This document shows positions 45,148 through 53,927 of a DNA stretch of 64,000 nt, piece after piece; positions within the stretch are counted from its first letter, which is position 1, and each line of letters begins with the position of its first letter. A model generated the notes under the pieces. The model saw only the letters and a program-made list of their open reading frames with translations. It ran no database searches and was not told the origin of the DNA. A program made the translations under genes and the position numbers. The stretch is taken from the NCBI GenBank assembly GCA_001790855.1, contig MGDH01000011.1, positions 62,001-126,000 on the forward strand. Reading direction: 5' to 3'. The DNA is from Candidatus Schekmanbacteria bacterium RIFCSPLOWO2_02_FULL_38_14 (GTDB lineage: Bacteria > Schekmanbacteria > GWA2-38-11).

Positions 45148-46161
45148 TCATTTTTTATTAGTGAACTCAATCAGCGCGTTAAGTTTCTTAAAGGCTTTTC
45201 CTGAATCAATTGATTCCTCAGCAATCTTGACACCTTCTTTAAAATTTTTCGCTTTTCCTCCTGCAATCAAAGCAACTGAAGAATTTACAAGAACAATATC
45301 ACGCTTCCCGCCTTTTGCCCCTTTTAAAATTCTTATTAGTATTTCCTTGTTATAAAAAGCATCGCCTCCGGTTAATTCATCTGCTGGACTTTTTCTTATC
45401 CCAAAATCCTCTGGTATAAGCATGTAGCTTTTTACTTCATTGTTACTAACCTCTGAAACTGCTGTCTCACCTGTTATTGTAACTTCATCAAGCCCGTCAG
45501 AACCACACACTACAAATGCCCTTTTAGTACCAAGCCGTTCAAGAACATACGCCAAAGGCTCTGTCAATTCTCTTGAATAAACCCCAAGAATCTGGGCTTT
45601 CACCTCTGCAGGGTTTACCAGCGGTCCTAAAAGATTAAAAATCGTTCTTATCCCTATCTCCTTTCTGGGACCTGCAGCAAACTGCATTGCAGTGTGGAAG
45701 AGTGGTGCGAATAAAAAACCTATGCCTATTTCATCAATGCACCTTGCAACTTTATCAGGAGATAAATCTATATTAACTCCTAATTCCTTTAAAAGGTCAG
45801 CGCTTCCGCATAGACTTGAAACGGCTCTGTTCCCGTGCTTTGCAACAGGGACTCCCGCACCGGCAACAACAAAGGCAGTTGTTGTTGAAATGTTAAATGT
45901 ATTGGCTCTGTCTCCTCCAGTGCCGCATGTATCAACTGCCATTTCAGCATTTACTTTAAGAGTAAGAGCCTTTTCGCGCATGGCTTTTGCACTTCCGAGT
46001 ATCTCAGGAATCTTCTCGCCTTTAACTCTTAATCCCATCAGAAAAGCAGCAATCTGGGAACTGGTTGCCTTTCCTTCAAGTATTTCTTTTATGGACTCGC
46101 CAGCTTCTTCTTCTGAAAGGTCTTTTCTATCTGCAAGCTTGGAAATAGCATTACGTATCAT
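45148..46161 (-). CDS. trpD: Anthranilate phosphoribosyltransferase
   Basis: 337 residues from the ATG at 46161; an upstream ATG at 46215 would overlap trpG and extend the N-terminus by 18 residues. PRPP-binding DTCGTGGDRANTFNIST, KHGNRAVSS and FAPLFHTAM are conserved. It attaches phosphoribosyl to anthranilate in tryptophan synthesis. Third gene of trpE-trpG-trpD; trpC, F, B and A are not in the window. Confidence 0.93.
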   Translation of the reverse strand: MIRNAISKLADRKDLSEEEAGESIKEILEGKATSSQIAAFLMGLRVKGEKIPEILGSAKAMREKALTLKVNAEMAVDTCGTGGDRANTFNISTTTAFVVAGAGVPVAKHGNRAVSSLCGSADLLKELGVNIDLSPDKVARCIDEIGIGFLFAPLFHTAMQFAAGPRKEIGIRTIFNLLGPLVNPAEVKAQILGVYSRELTEPLAYVLERLGTKRAFVVCGSDGLDEVTITGETAVSEVSNNEVKSYMLIPEDFGIRKSPADELTGGDAFYNKEILIRILKGAKGGKRDIVLVNSSVALIAGGKAKNFKEGVKIAEESIDSGKAFKKLNALIEFTNKK

Positions 46162-46189
46162 TGATTTGCGTTTTTCTTTGAAAAAATCA

Positions 46190-46774
46190 TTACAAGCGCT
46201 CAAGTGAAAGTTCAAGAAAATTTTTTAAAAGCTCTTTTCCTGCATTTGTCAGCACAGATTCAGGATGAAACTGTACACCATAAACTGAAAGTTCCCGATG
46301 CCTGATTCCCATTATTTCATCATCCTCTGAGCGGGCAACAACCTCAAGAGATGGCGGAAGCGATTCCCTGTCAATTGCCAATGAATGGTACCTTGTGGCA
46401 GTAAACGGATTTGGAAGGTTTTTAAAAATATATTTCCCGTCATGATGAATTTCTGATGTTTTTCCATGCATAATTCTTTTTGCCTGAATTATCCTGGCTC
46501 CATATGCTGCTCCAATAGCCTGATGTCCCAGGCACACACCCAATATTGGAACTCTTCCAGAAAAATGTTTTATAACATCTATCGTTATTCCTGCTTTTTG
46601 AGGAGTTCCTGGCCCCGGTGAAACAACTATCCTCCCCGGATTCTTTTTCTCAATTTCACCAATAGTAACTTTATCGTTTCTGAAAACCAGGAAATTTTCC
46701 CCCAATTCACCAAAATACTGAACAAGATTATATGTAAAAGAGTCGTAGTTATCTATAAGGATATTTACTTTCAT
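46190..46774 (-). CDS. trpG: Anthranilate synthase glutamine amidotransferase subunit
   Basis: 194 residues. Class I amidotransferase triad: GVCLGHQAIG (Cys), and VQFHPES (His, Glu). The opening ILIDNYDSFTYNLVQYFGELG is typical of TrpG/PabA. It supplies ammonia to TrpE, and could also serve 4-amino-4-deoxychorismate synthesis. ATG at 46774, 8 bp after the trpE stop. Confidence 0.93.
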   Translation of the reverse strand: MKVNILIDNYDSFTYNLVQYFGELGENFLVFRNDKVTIGEIEKKNPGRIVVSPGPGTPQKAGITIDVIKHFSGRVPILGVCLGHQAIGAAYGARIIQAKRIMHGKTSEIHHDGKYIFKNLPNPFTATRYHSLAIDRESLPPSLEVVARSEDDEIMGIRHRELSVYGVQFHPESVLTNAGKELLKNFLELSLERL

Positions 46775-46782
46775 CCAAACTC

Positions 46783-48261
46783 CTACCCATTTGCCAATTC
46801 CAAAGCCTTAACCATTGCTTTTGCCTTATTAATTGTCTCCTTATATTCAAGCTCAGGTTTTGAATCAAACACAATACCTGCACCTGCCTGAATATAAACC
46901 TCATTGTTTTTAAAAAATAGCGTCCTTATTGTTATGCAGGTGTCCATGTTTCCGGTAAAACTGAAATACCCGACAGCTCCTGCATAGGGACCTCTTTTTG
47001 TCGGCTCTAATTCCTCAATGATTTCCATGGCTCTTACCTTTGGAGCGCCTGTTACTGTACCTGCAGGAAAACAAGCCCTGACAACATCAAAAGCATTTTT
47101 CCCCTCAGCAAGTATTCCTCTCACATTTGAAACTATATGCATTACATGGGAATATCTCTCTACAATCATCAGCTCATTTACCTCAACGCTTCCGGTCTTT
47201 GCTATTCTTCCCAAATCATTTCTGCCAAGATCAACAAGCATTATATGCTCTGCCCTCTCTTTTGCATCTCTGAGAAGCTCATTCTCAAGCTTTATGTCTT
47301 CCTGTTCTGTCTCGCCTCTTTTCCTTGTTCCGGCAATTGGTCTAAGTTCAACTTTTTTATCCTCAACCCTCACAAGTACCTCGGGAGATGACCCAACCAT
47401 ACAGAACTCTTTCATCTTCAGGTAAAACATATACGGGGAAGGATTCACTATTCTCAATGCCCTGTAAACATCAAAAGGCGATTTACTGATTTTTGTTTTC
47501 ATCCTCTGGGAAAGAACAACCTGAATCAAATCTCCTCTTTTTATATATTCTTTTGCCTTGTTAACCATTTTCTCAAAAGATTTTTTGCTGAAATTTGATT
47601 TAGGTTTTATATTTCCAGAAGAACTCTTTTGTTCAAACCATGTTTTCTGAACATTCTTTTTCTTCAGTTTATCTATTAGATTTGTTATTTTTTTCTGTGC
47701 ATTCTCATACAATTTCTCAAGGCTCTTTTTCCCGTCAACATAGCAATTTGATACAATTTTTATCTTATGGCTTACATTATCAAAAATCAGCAGGGTATCT
47801 GTTAACATAAAAAATGCATCGGGAAGATTCAATTCATCCTTTGTGCAATCAGGAAGTTTTTCAAAGAATTTTACAAAATCATATCCTATAAAACCGACTG
47901 CTCCGCCAAAAAACCTTGGAAGCCCCTGCACCTTTACTGCCTTATATCCTCCCATGATATTTCTTAGAGCAGATAAAGGGTCATTTTCACCTTCAAAGCT
48001 TTTTTCCTTGTTATCAGAGATTATCGTTATTTTATTTCCCTTGCTTTTAAATATCATAGAGGGACTTGATCCGAGAAATGAATAGCGCGCCCATTTCTCG
48101 CCACCTTCAACACTTTCAAGGAGGAATGAGAAATCTCCGTCGTCTATCTTGCAGAAGGCTGACACAGGGGTTTCCATGTCAGCATATATTTCCTTGTAGA
48201 CAGGAATAAGATTCCCCTCTTTTGCCTTTTTCTTAAACTCTTTGAAATCAGGATAGAACAT
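46783..48261 (-). CDS. trpE: Anthranilate synthase component I
   Basis: 492 residues. The chorismate-binding C-half has FLKMKEFCMVGSSPEVLVR-type sequence, IAGTRKRGETEQED and a C-terminal GGAGIVFDS-type AGAGIVFDSKPE. The N-terminal LLESVEGGEKWARYSF has the Trp-feedback motif LLES. It makes anthranilate with TrpG. No leader peptide with tandem Trp codons is seen upstream. First gene of the trpEGD run. Confidence 0.95.
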   Translation of the reverse strand: MFYPDFKEFKKKAKEGNLIPVYKEIYADMETPVSAFCKIDDGDFSFLLESVEGGEKWARYSFLGSSPSMIFKSKGNKITIISDNKEKSFEGENDPLSALRNIMGGYKAVKVQGLPRFFGGAVGFIGYDFVKFFEKLPDCTKDELNLPDAFFMLTDTLLIFDNVSHKIKIVSNCYVDGKKSLEKLYENAQKKITNLIDKLKKKNVQKTWFEQKSSSGNIKPKSNFSKKSFEKMVNKAKEYIKRGDLIQVVLSQRMKTKISKSPFDVYRALRIVNPSPYMFYLKMKEFCMVGSSPEVLVRVEDKKVELRPIAGTRKRGETEQEDIKLENELLRDAKERAEHIMLVDLGRNDLGRIAKTGSVEVNELMIVERYSHVMHIVSNVRGILAEGKNAFDVVRACFPAGTVTGAPKVRAMEIIEELEPTKRGPYAGAVGYFSFTGNMDTCITIRTLFFKNNEVYIQAGAGIVFDSKPELEYKETINKAKAMVKALELANG

Positions 48262-48313
48262 TTTTTTTGAAGCTGTAAAGTAGCATGCTGTAAGCTCTAA
48301 TTTATAAGTTTTT

Positions 48314-48613
48314 CTATTTTGCTCCTTCTGTTATCTGTTCTTCTTCTACTCTTCCCCCAATCAATGGATACCTCTGCATCAGCTGGTCTATTCTTGAACT
48401 GTTGTTTTTAAAGCTGTCTTCCAATGTCTTCATTCTTGTCTCAATTTGCTGTTTTTCCTCGCTCCTGTCTTTTTCTATCCTTGCGATTCTTCCATTAAGT
48501 TCCTGGATTTCACTGTCAAGTTCGCTTATTCTGTTTATATAGCATCCTGATGATAAAGGTAAGAAGATTAAAACAATAAGACTGGTCAATGTTTCAAAGT
48601 TTTTAAATTTCAT
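48314..48613 (-). CDS. Small coiled-coil lipoprotein
   Basis: 99 residues with a lipobox LSSGC (Cys about 24), then a long coiled coil (ISELDSEIQELNGRIARIEK, QIETRMKTLEDSF). The shape is Lpp- or YbgF-like: a lipid anchor and a rod. An envelope structural role is possible. ATG at 48613 with AAAAGGAGAG. No specific family. Confidence 0.65.
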   Translation of the reverse strand: MKFKNFETLTSLIVLIFLPLSSGCYINRISELDSEIQELNGRIARIEKDRSEEKQQIETRMKTLEDSFKNNSSRIDQLMQRYPLIGGRVEEEQITEGAK

Positions 48614-48654
48614 GTTACTCTCCTTTTATAGCAAGCTTATTTTTTTTAACCCTT

Positions 48655-49320
48655 TCAGTCAATAAATTTCTTTGTCAGAAATTTAATCAAATCTCTGAAA
48701 TTTTCAAGAAAATCATCAAAAAACTCCATAATTCTTGGATAACCGGAATCCAGCAGGGAAAAGATTATTCCAAGAAAAATCATATTTAATAGGAATATGA
48801 TAACAAAAGAGAATAAAATACCGTTTTTATCTATATCACTTTGCTTAACCTTCAGGTCGTGAAAAACTGATGAGAGATGAAGACCTATCCCGGTTCCTGC
48901 ACATAAAATCAGGTACCCATGATATTTTTCAACAACTATTGGTTTTATCAGGGAAAAGAAAACTGCAACAAAAGGGAAGAAGTATGGCGAGAGTTCAATG
49001 ATAAAATTGCTTCTTGAAGTTTGAATCTCACCACCTTTTGCATCAGATGCAAAAAAAGATTTTATTCCCTTTAAGAATATTACTGAATAAATAGTGTGAA
49101 TTAATTCATGATAAAAAACCTCTGCAAACTCCATAATCGAGGAACCAATCTTTGAAATTATCAATCTAATAACAAGGTATGAGATAATCCCTGTTAAAAG
49201 ATAAATAATGCTTTCTTCCCGCCTTGAAAAATCTTCTGCAGTTTTATAAAATGATAACGTTGCACTTGAAACTAGAGGAACGAGAATAAATCCTGTTAAA
49301 TTTTTTATAACTTTATACAT
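48655..49320 (-). CDS. Membrane protein with HELIH motif, M50B-like
   Basis: 221 residues, five to six hydrophobic segments. FYHELIHTIYSVIFLK contains the zinc-metalloprotease HExxH pattern (HELIH) and SPYFFPFVAVFF recalls the M50B-like family, with a later HDLKVKQSDID acidic patch that could be the third zinc ligand. This suggests an intramembrane zinc protease or a relative that has changed function. ATG at 49320 with GAAGGAAG. Substrate unknown. Confidence 0.6.
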   Translation of the reverse strand: MYKVIKNLTGFILVPLVSSATLSFYKTAEDFSRREESIIYLLTGIISYLVIRLIISKIGSSIMEFAEVFYHELIHTIYSVIFLKGIKSFFASDAKGGEIQTSRSNFIIELSPYFFPFVAVFFSLIKPIVVEKYHGYLILCAGTGIGLHLSSVFHDLKVKQSDIDKNGILFSFVIIFLLNMIFLGIIFSLLDSGYPRIMEFFDDFLENFRDLIKFLTKKFID

Positions 49321-49463
49321 AACTTCCTTCTATCTGTTTCTGTTTTTTAAAAACCTTCAGGTATTAATATAGAAGCAAATTTTTTAGTTTTAATTTATTT
49401 TTAAATTTTATATCATAAAATAGCCGTGAAAGACAGATATTTTATTTTTTTAGGATTGGGCTT

Positions 49464-50138
49464 ATGAAAAGTCTTTTTAACCTTCTTCAGGATATTGAAA
49501 ATTACCTTAATTTTCAGAAATCACTCGGAGTAAATGAAATAATAGGTATTGATGTCTCTTCAAGCAGAAATGAGTCAAAAGAGGTTTCAATTAAAAAACT
49601 CAGACACGATATCGGAGACTGTAAACGCTGTAAGCTGCATCCAACAAGAAAAAACCTTGTCTTTGGAACCGGTGATTTAAACTCCGAGCTTATCTTTGTT
49701 GGCGAGGCACCCGGAGCTGATGAAGATATTCAGGGTGAACCATTTGTCGGAAGGGCTGGAGAACTTCTGACTAAAATTATCAAGTCAATGGGTTATGACA
49801 GAAAAGATGTTTACATTGCAAATATAATAAAATGCAGACCTCCCAACAACCGTAATCCGGAAGCGGATGAGATAAAAACATGCGAGCCATTTCTTATGAA
49901 ACAGCTCTCAATTATAAAACCAAAGGTAATATGTGCGCTCGGAACCTTTGCCGCTCAAACTCTATTAAAAACTCAGGATAGAATATCTCTCCTTCGCGGC
50001 AGGTTTCATATATATGAAGGAATTAAATTAATGCCAACCTTTCACCCTGCCTATCTCCTGAGAAACCAGAATGAAAAGAAAGTCGTTTGGGAAGATGTTA
50101 AGCTTATTATGAAAGAACTAGGAAAGAAAATCAGCTAA
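49464..50138 (+). CDS. Uracil-DNA glycosylase, family 4
   Basis: 224 residues. GDCKRCKLHPTR (iron-sulphur Cys pair), VGEAPGADEDIQGEPFVGRAG and FHPAYLLRN are the family-4 motifs of thermophile-type UDGs with a 4Fe-4S cluster. It removes uracil from DNA. ATG at 49464. The N-terminal 35 residues (QDIENYLNFQKSLGVNEI) are extra and helical. Convergent with the HU gene, 7 bp apart. Confidence 0.9.
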   Translation: MKSLFNLLQDIENYLNFQKSLGVNEIIGIDVSSSRNESKEVSIKKLRHDIGDCKRCKLHPTRKNLVFGTGDLNSELIFVGEAPGADEDIQGEPFVGRAGELLTKIIKSMGYDRKDVYIANIIKCRPPNNRNPEADEIKTCEPFLMKQLSIIKPKVICALGTFAAQTLLKTQDRISLLRGRFHIYEGIKLMPTFHPAYLLRNQNEKKVVWEDVKLIMKELGKKIS

Positions 50139-50145
50139 CTTAAAA

Positions 50146-50424
50146 CTATTTTGTATTTAAAAGATCTTTAAAAATTTTCGAAGGTTTAAAACTTACTACT
50201 TTTCTTGAAGAAATATCATATTCCTTGCCGGTTTTTGGGTTCCTTCCGGTTCTTCTTCTTTTTGTACGTACAGCAAATTTTCCAAATCCGCTTATTATGA
50301 TTTCCTCTCCTTCACTCAACGCATTCCTTATTGTATCTATTACTCCTTCCACAACTTCTGATGCTTCCTGTTTTGTCAGGCCGAGATCTTCTCTCACCTT
50401 GTCTTTCAAGTCTTCTCTTGTCAT
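50146..50424 (-). CDS. HU/IHF family DNA-binding protein
   Basis: 92 residues from the ATG at 50424, which has GGGGGAATAAAT before it; a longer frame to 50484 lacks a ribosome site. It contains the HU signature GFGKFAVRTKRRRTGRNPKTG, with GRNP at the DNA-bending beta-ribbon tip. It bends and compacts DNA. A TTGACA-type promoter sits upstream. Confidence 0.93.
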   Translation of the reverse strand: MTREDLKDKVREDLGLTKQEASEVVEGVIDTIRNALSEGEEIIISGFGKFAVRTKRRRTGRNPKTGKEYDISSRKVVSFKPSKIFKDLLNTK

Positions 50425-50472
50425 ATTTATTCCCCCTTTTTTTTGTTCTAAGTCATTACTTTTATAATGTTT

Positions 50473-50500
50473 TTCATAACACAACCATTTTTTCTGTCAA
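50473..50500 (-). promoter_or_regulatory. Promoter of the HU gene
   Basis: On the minus strand TTGACA (50500-50495), 16-bp spacer, TATGAA (50478-50473), about 50 bp before the ATG at 50424. Confidence 0.5.
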
Positions 50501-50521
50501 GGTAAAATATTGATATTCCTT

Positions 50522-51736
50522 TTAATTATACGACGCATTAATTCTAATATATTCGCAAGAAAGGTCTGAAGTTAAAACTATGGCTTCCTTATTCCCATTG
50601 TTTAGACTGACTTCAATTGTTATTTCTTTATTCTTCAAAATCTTTTTGATTTCTTTTTCATTAAAACCGCACCCGCACCCTTTATTAACAATTTTCTTAC
50701 CGCTAAAATATATATCAATCTTTTCAGGAGAAAACTCTATTCCTGAAGCACCAAGCGCAGCAGTTATTCTTCCCCAGTTTAATATCTCACCAAAAAAGGC
50801 AGTCTTAACAAGGTTTGAATTGGCAATTGCCATTGCTGCATTCTTTGCTGATTTTTTTGTCTTTGCTCCTAAGACAGATATTTTAATCAGTTTTGTTGCC
50901 CCTTCTCCATCTAAAACTATCATTTTTGCAAGCTTTCCTGCAACAAAATCTAGCCCTGCCTTGAAGAGTCTTAGTTCATTTGAACCTTTTTTTATTTCCT
51001 GAGAATCTGACATGCCATTTGCAAGCAATAGGACCATATCGTTTGTACTCATACAACCATCTATCGTAATCATATTAAAAGACTTATCTACAGCCTCTTT
51101 TAAAGCCTTTTGTAAAATATTCTTTTTTATTGTTGCATCTGTCACTATAAAAGCAAGCATTGTTGCCATATTAGGGCAAACCATTCCTGCTCCTTTTGCA
51201 ATACCAGCAATCCGTATATTGCTATTTTTCAATTCAATCTCTATTGCGATTTCTTTTGAAAAAGTATCTGTTGTCATAATTGCATCTGCAGCACCTGAGA
51301 GATCTCCAGAATCAATCTTTTTCATAAGCCTCATGACCCCTTTTCTGATTTTATCAACCTCAGGCAACCTTCCTATTATTCCTGTTGAAGCAACCAGAAT
51401 ATTCTCACCTGAAATCTTCAGATTTTTTCCTGTAAATTCTATAATCTCTAATGTGGTTTCTTCGCCCTTCTTCCCTGTACATGCATTTGCATTACCGCTG
51501 TTAGCAATAATGGCTTTTGCTATTCCATTTTTTACTCTCTTGATAGTCTCGATAACGGATGATGCCCTTACCCTGTTTGTTGTAAATACTCCTGCAGCAG
51601 AAGCTAATTTCTCTGATAAAACAAGCAGTAGATCTTTTTTGCCATTCCCTTTAATCCCGCAATTTATTCCTGCGGACTTAAACCCCCTGACTGCATTTAT
51701 TCCTCCTGAGATTTTTTTCATTTTTGATAAAACCAT
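50522..51736 (-). CDS. argJ: Bifunctional ornithine acetyltransferase / N-acetylglutamate synthase
   Basis: 404 residues. The self-cleavage site is visible in KGAGMVCPNMATMLAFI (Thr becomes the nucleophile of the beta chain), with ANSGNANACTG and MITIDGCMSTND conserved. ArgJ recycles the acetyl group in arginine synthesis. ATG at 51736 directly follows the TAG of the preceding gene with AGGAG, so they are coupled. Confidence 0.95.
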   Translation of the reverse strand: MVLSKMKKISGGINAVRGFKSAGINCGIKGNGKKDLLLVLSEKLASAAGVFTTNRVRASSVIETIKRVKNGIAKAIIANSGNANACTGKKGEETTLEIIEFTGKNLKISGENILVASTGIIGRLPEVDKIRKGVMRLMKKIDSGDLSGAADAIMTTDTFSKEIAIEIELKNSNIRIAGIAKGAGMVCPNMATMLAFIVTDATIKKNILQKALKEAVDKSFNMITIDGCMSTNDMVLLLANGMSDSQEIKKGSNELRLFKAGLDFVAGKLAKMIVLDGEGATKLIKISVLGAKTKKSAKNAAMAIANSNLVKTAFFGEILNWGRITAALGASGIEFSPEKIDIYFSGKKIVNKGCGCGFNEKEIKKILKNKEITIEVSLNNGNKEAIVLTSDLSCEYIRINASYN

Positions 51737-52066
51737 CTATTCTCCTGGTGTATCCTTCTTTTTTAATAATTTTTCAAATACCTGCAGTGCATAATCTTTT
51801 CTGTTTTTCCAGCCCTTCATGCTCAGTTCATACTTGCTTTTTTCTGCTTCAATAAGTTTTTTCACTCTTAAATTTGTTATAATTGAATTTCTCTCAAAGA
51901 TTGCTTCAATGTTAGCTTCAATCTCCCGCATCTCCCTTATCTCAGCAGCAAAAAGCATTTTATCTGACCTTGCAAGAGCTACTTCTCTTTCTTTCTCCAC
52001 TAGAAGTCTCTGAAAAAGTTTTTGGAATTGTTTCAAATCCATCCTTACATCATCATCTGTGCGCAT
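51737..52066 (-). CDS. Small helical protein coupled to argJ
   Basis: 109 residues from the ATG at 52066 with GGAGGACAAT; a longer frame up to 52234 has no ribosome site and a hydrophobic N-terminus. Rich in Lys and Glu, probably coiled coil (LLVEKEREVALARSDKMLF). No family recognised. Its stop touches the argJ start. Confidence 0.6.
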   Translation of the reverse strand: MRTDDDVRMDLKQFQKLFQRLLVEKEREVALARSDKMLFAAEIREMREIEANIEAIFERNSIITNLRVKKLIEAEKSKYELSMKGWKNRKDYALQVFEKLLKKKDTPGE

Positions 52067-52170
52067 ATTGTCCTCCAGATAAAGGATTAAGTAAAATGAA
52101 ACAGATTTTAGTTTTTTAAATAGATATAAGTAAAATGTCAATAATAAACAATTCTTGGCAATTGAAGTTC

Positions 52171-52188
52171 CATGCAACAAACTGCATG
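52171..52188. repeat. CATGCA-6-TGCATG inverted repeat in a divergent spacer
   Basis: CATGCA (52171-52176) and TGCATG (52183-52188) are separated by 6 bp in the spacer (52067-52289) between the divergent small helical gene and the FabD-like gene. Could be an operator; no evidence beyond symmetry. Confidence 0.35.
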
Positions 52189-52289
52189 AAATCTCAGATT
52201 GTAATGAATAAGTTTTTATATATTCGTTCGCCATACATTTTCATTAATGTCTCTACCTGAAATATACTCAAGAAAGTTCTAAAAAGGTA

Positions 52290-53261
52290 TTGACAAACAA
52301 GAATTCTGAAAATAATTTAACAGTAATGGAAAATATAAGATTAGCTATTGTATTCCCCGGAAAAATTACAAAATTTAATGGGATAGGAAAGATTTTCTTC
52401 AAATCCTATCCTGCGGCTGAAAGAATTTTTACAAATGCGAATATCTCTTTTGGAAGCGAATTAGCTTCTTCGTGCATTAACGGATTTGACTACACATATG
52501 ACTCTGAGATAAAAAAACTACTTTCATCGCACATATTAAGCTGTCTTTTTGCCAACATTTTGAGATACTATAATATCACTTCTAAAGCGTTTCTTGGTTC
52601 AAGCCTTGGAATATATGCAGCTCTTTTTGCGGCTAAAAGCATAAGCTTTGATGAAAGCAACTATCTTATAAAATCGTTAATAGACAGCATTTCTCAAAAC
52701 TCAGATAATATCAGCCCTGCATATGCTGAAATCTCAGGACTAAATGAAAAAACACTTATTTCATTAATTAAAAATTCCCTGTCAGAAAGCTCTCTTTCAA
52801 TAAGTCATTTCAATGCTCAAAACCATTTCATTGTTTCCGGAAATGAACAAGAAATTTTAAAATTAATAGAGTTATCTAAAAAGATGGATGCTTTCTGCCA
52901 ATTATTTTTAAAAGCTGATTATTTGATACATACTAATTTTTTAAAATTATCACCCTTATGGCATGAAACACTTAATAACATAAACTTTGATGACCCGGAT
53001 ATTCCTGTTTTTTGTGATACAGAGGTAAAACTGTTTAATTCCGGGCAGGAAATAAAAATGCTTCTTTCTGAGCATATTACAAAACCTGTTTTTTTCGAAA
53101 GCTCAATAAAAGCATTGATTGCTGAAGGAATTAATTGTTTTCTGGAAGTTGGCGGTGGAGGAGTTTTGTCAAAGCAAATAAGATGGATTGACCGCAAAGT
53201 CAGAGTCCATTGTATTGAAGATGAAGATTCGTTTGAAAAGGCAATAAAAGTATTAAAATAA
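52290..53261 (+). CDS. Divergent malonyl-CoA/ACP acyltransferase (FabD-like)
   Basis: 323 residues if it starts at the TTG at 52290; the ATG at 52326 is an alternative, and the TTGACA at 52290-52295 could then be a -35 box with TAATTT (52313-52318). The FabD fold is seen: LAIVFPGKITKFNGIGKIFF, the nucleophile elbow GSSLGIYAALFAAKSISF (FabD has GHSLGE) and IHTNFLKLSPLW near the catalytic His. The conserved Arg that binds malonyl carboxylate is not seen, so the substrate may differ. FabF-type synthases are at 28056 and at the right end. Confidence 0.68.
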   Translation: MTNKNSENNLTVMENIRLAIVFPGKITKFNGIGKIFFKSYPAAERIFTNANISFGSELASSCINGFDYTYDSEIKKLLSSHILSCLFANILRYYNITSKAFLGSSLGIYAALFAAKSISFDESNYLIKSLIDSISQNSDNISPAYAEISGLNEKTLISLIKNSLSESSLSISHFNAQNHFIVSGNEQEILKLIELSKKMDAFCQLFLKADYLIHTNFLKLSPLWHETLNNINFDDPDIPVFCDTEVKLFNSGQEIKMLLSEHITKPVFFESSIKALIAEGINCFLEVGGGGVLSKQIRWIDRKVRVHCIEDEDSFEKAIKVLK

Positions 53262-53268
53262 TCATGAC

Positions 53269-53907
53269 CTATTGTTCATTGTTAATCTGAAAACATTTTA
53301 TTATATTCAGCGTCATAACACCATCTCCATCAGTTTGATTCATAATAAAATTTTTTATTTTCTCTCTTTCGTTTCCATAAAACTCTTTATTTGCCATTCG
53401 TATAATTTCTTCTATTTTATCATCTTTTAATTTTCCAATTCCAAGCATAGGATAATTACTTGCCCATGGCATTTCTTCGACCTCTGATGGACTCAAACGT
53501 GATATGAGTTTCTGAATCTCTTTTATAAACTTATCTATTTTAATTTCGCTGATTTTTTTAAGGTTTCTGTCCATCCTTATCTGTTGTCTTATCTCCTTTA
53601 CTCTGAGTTCAATCCCTATTTTCTTTATTCGCAATTTCCCAGGCACTATTGAGTACTCTGCCTCGTTCTCAGCATTTTTCATTGTTCTTTTTATAACAAA
53701 TGTCTTCTTGCCGTTTGTGACTTCAAAATAGGATTCTTTTGCTGGTCTGCCAAAAGGTTCATCACTGACATAAGAACCTTCTTTTGAAAGCAGTTTTTCC
53801 AGGCTGTGCCCCTTATGTCTTTTTTCAAAAACATCCTTATCATCTACCCCTTCAATAATATTTACTATCTCATCACATTCAATGCACCTTATTAATTTTC
53901 CAGTCAC
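53269..53907 (-). CDS. Unrecognised protein with a small CxxC zinc-like head
   Basis: 212 residues from a GTG at 53907 (GGAG seven bases upstream). Starts RCIECDEIV, a CxxC pair with a nearby His-rich KRHKGH, so a small zinc ribbon is possible. The remainder is helical and charged (ELRVKEIRQQIRMDR). Not recognised. It follows the receiver-HD-GYP gene by 20 bp and may be part of the same sigma-54-driven transcript. Confidence 0.55.
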   Translation of the reverse strand: MTGKLIRCIECDEIVNIIEGVDDKDVFEKRHKGHSLEKLLSKEGSYVSDEPFGRPAKESYFEVTNGKKTFVIKRTMKNAENEAEYSIVPGKLRIKKIGIELRVKEIRQQIRMDRNLKKISEIKIDKFIKEIQKLISRLSPSEVEEMPWASNYPMLGIGKLKDDKIEEIIRMANKEFYGNEREKIKNFIMNQTDGDGVMTLNIIKCFQINNEQ

Positions 53908-53927
53908 TTTCCTGCTCCTTTATTTTT

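Noticed and set aside
48262-48313. Tryptophan attenuator before trpE
   Set aside because: This stretch is downstream of trpE on the minus strand reading outward, and no leader peptide with tandem Trp codons was found on the proper side.
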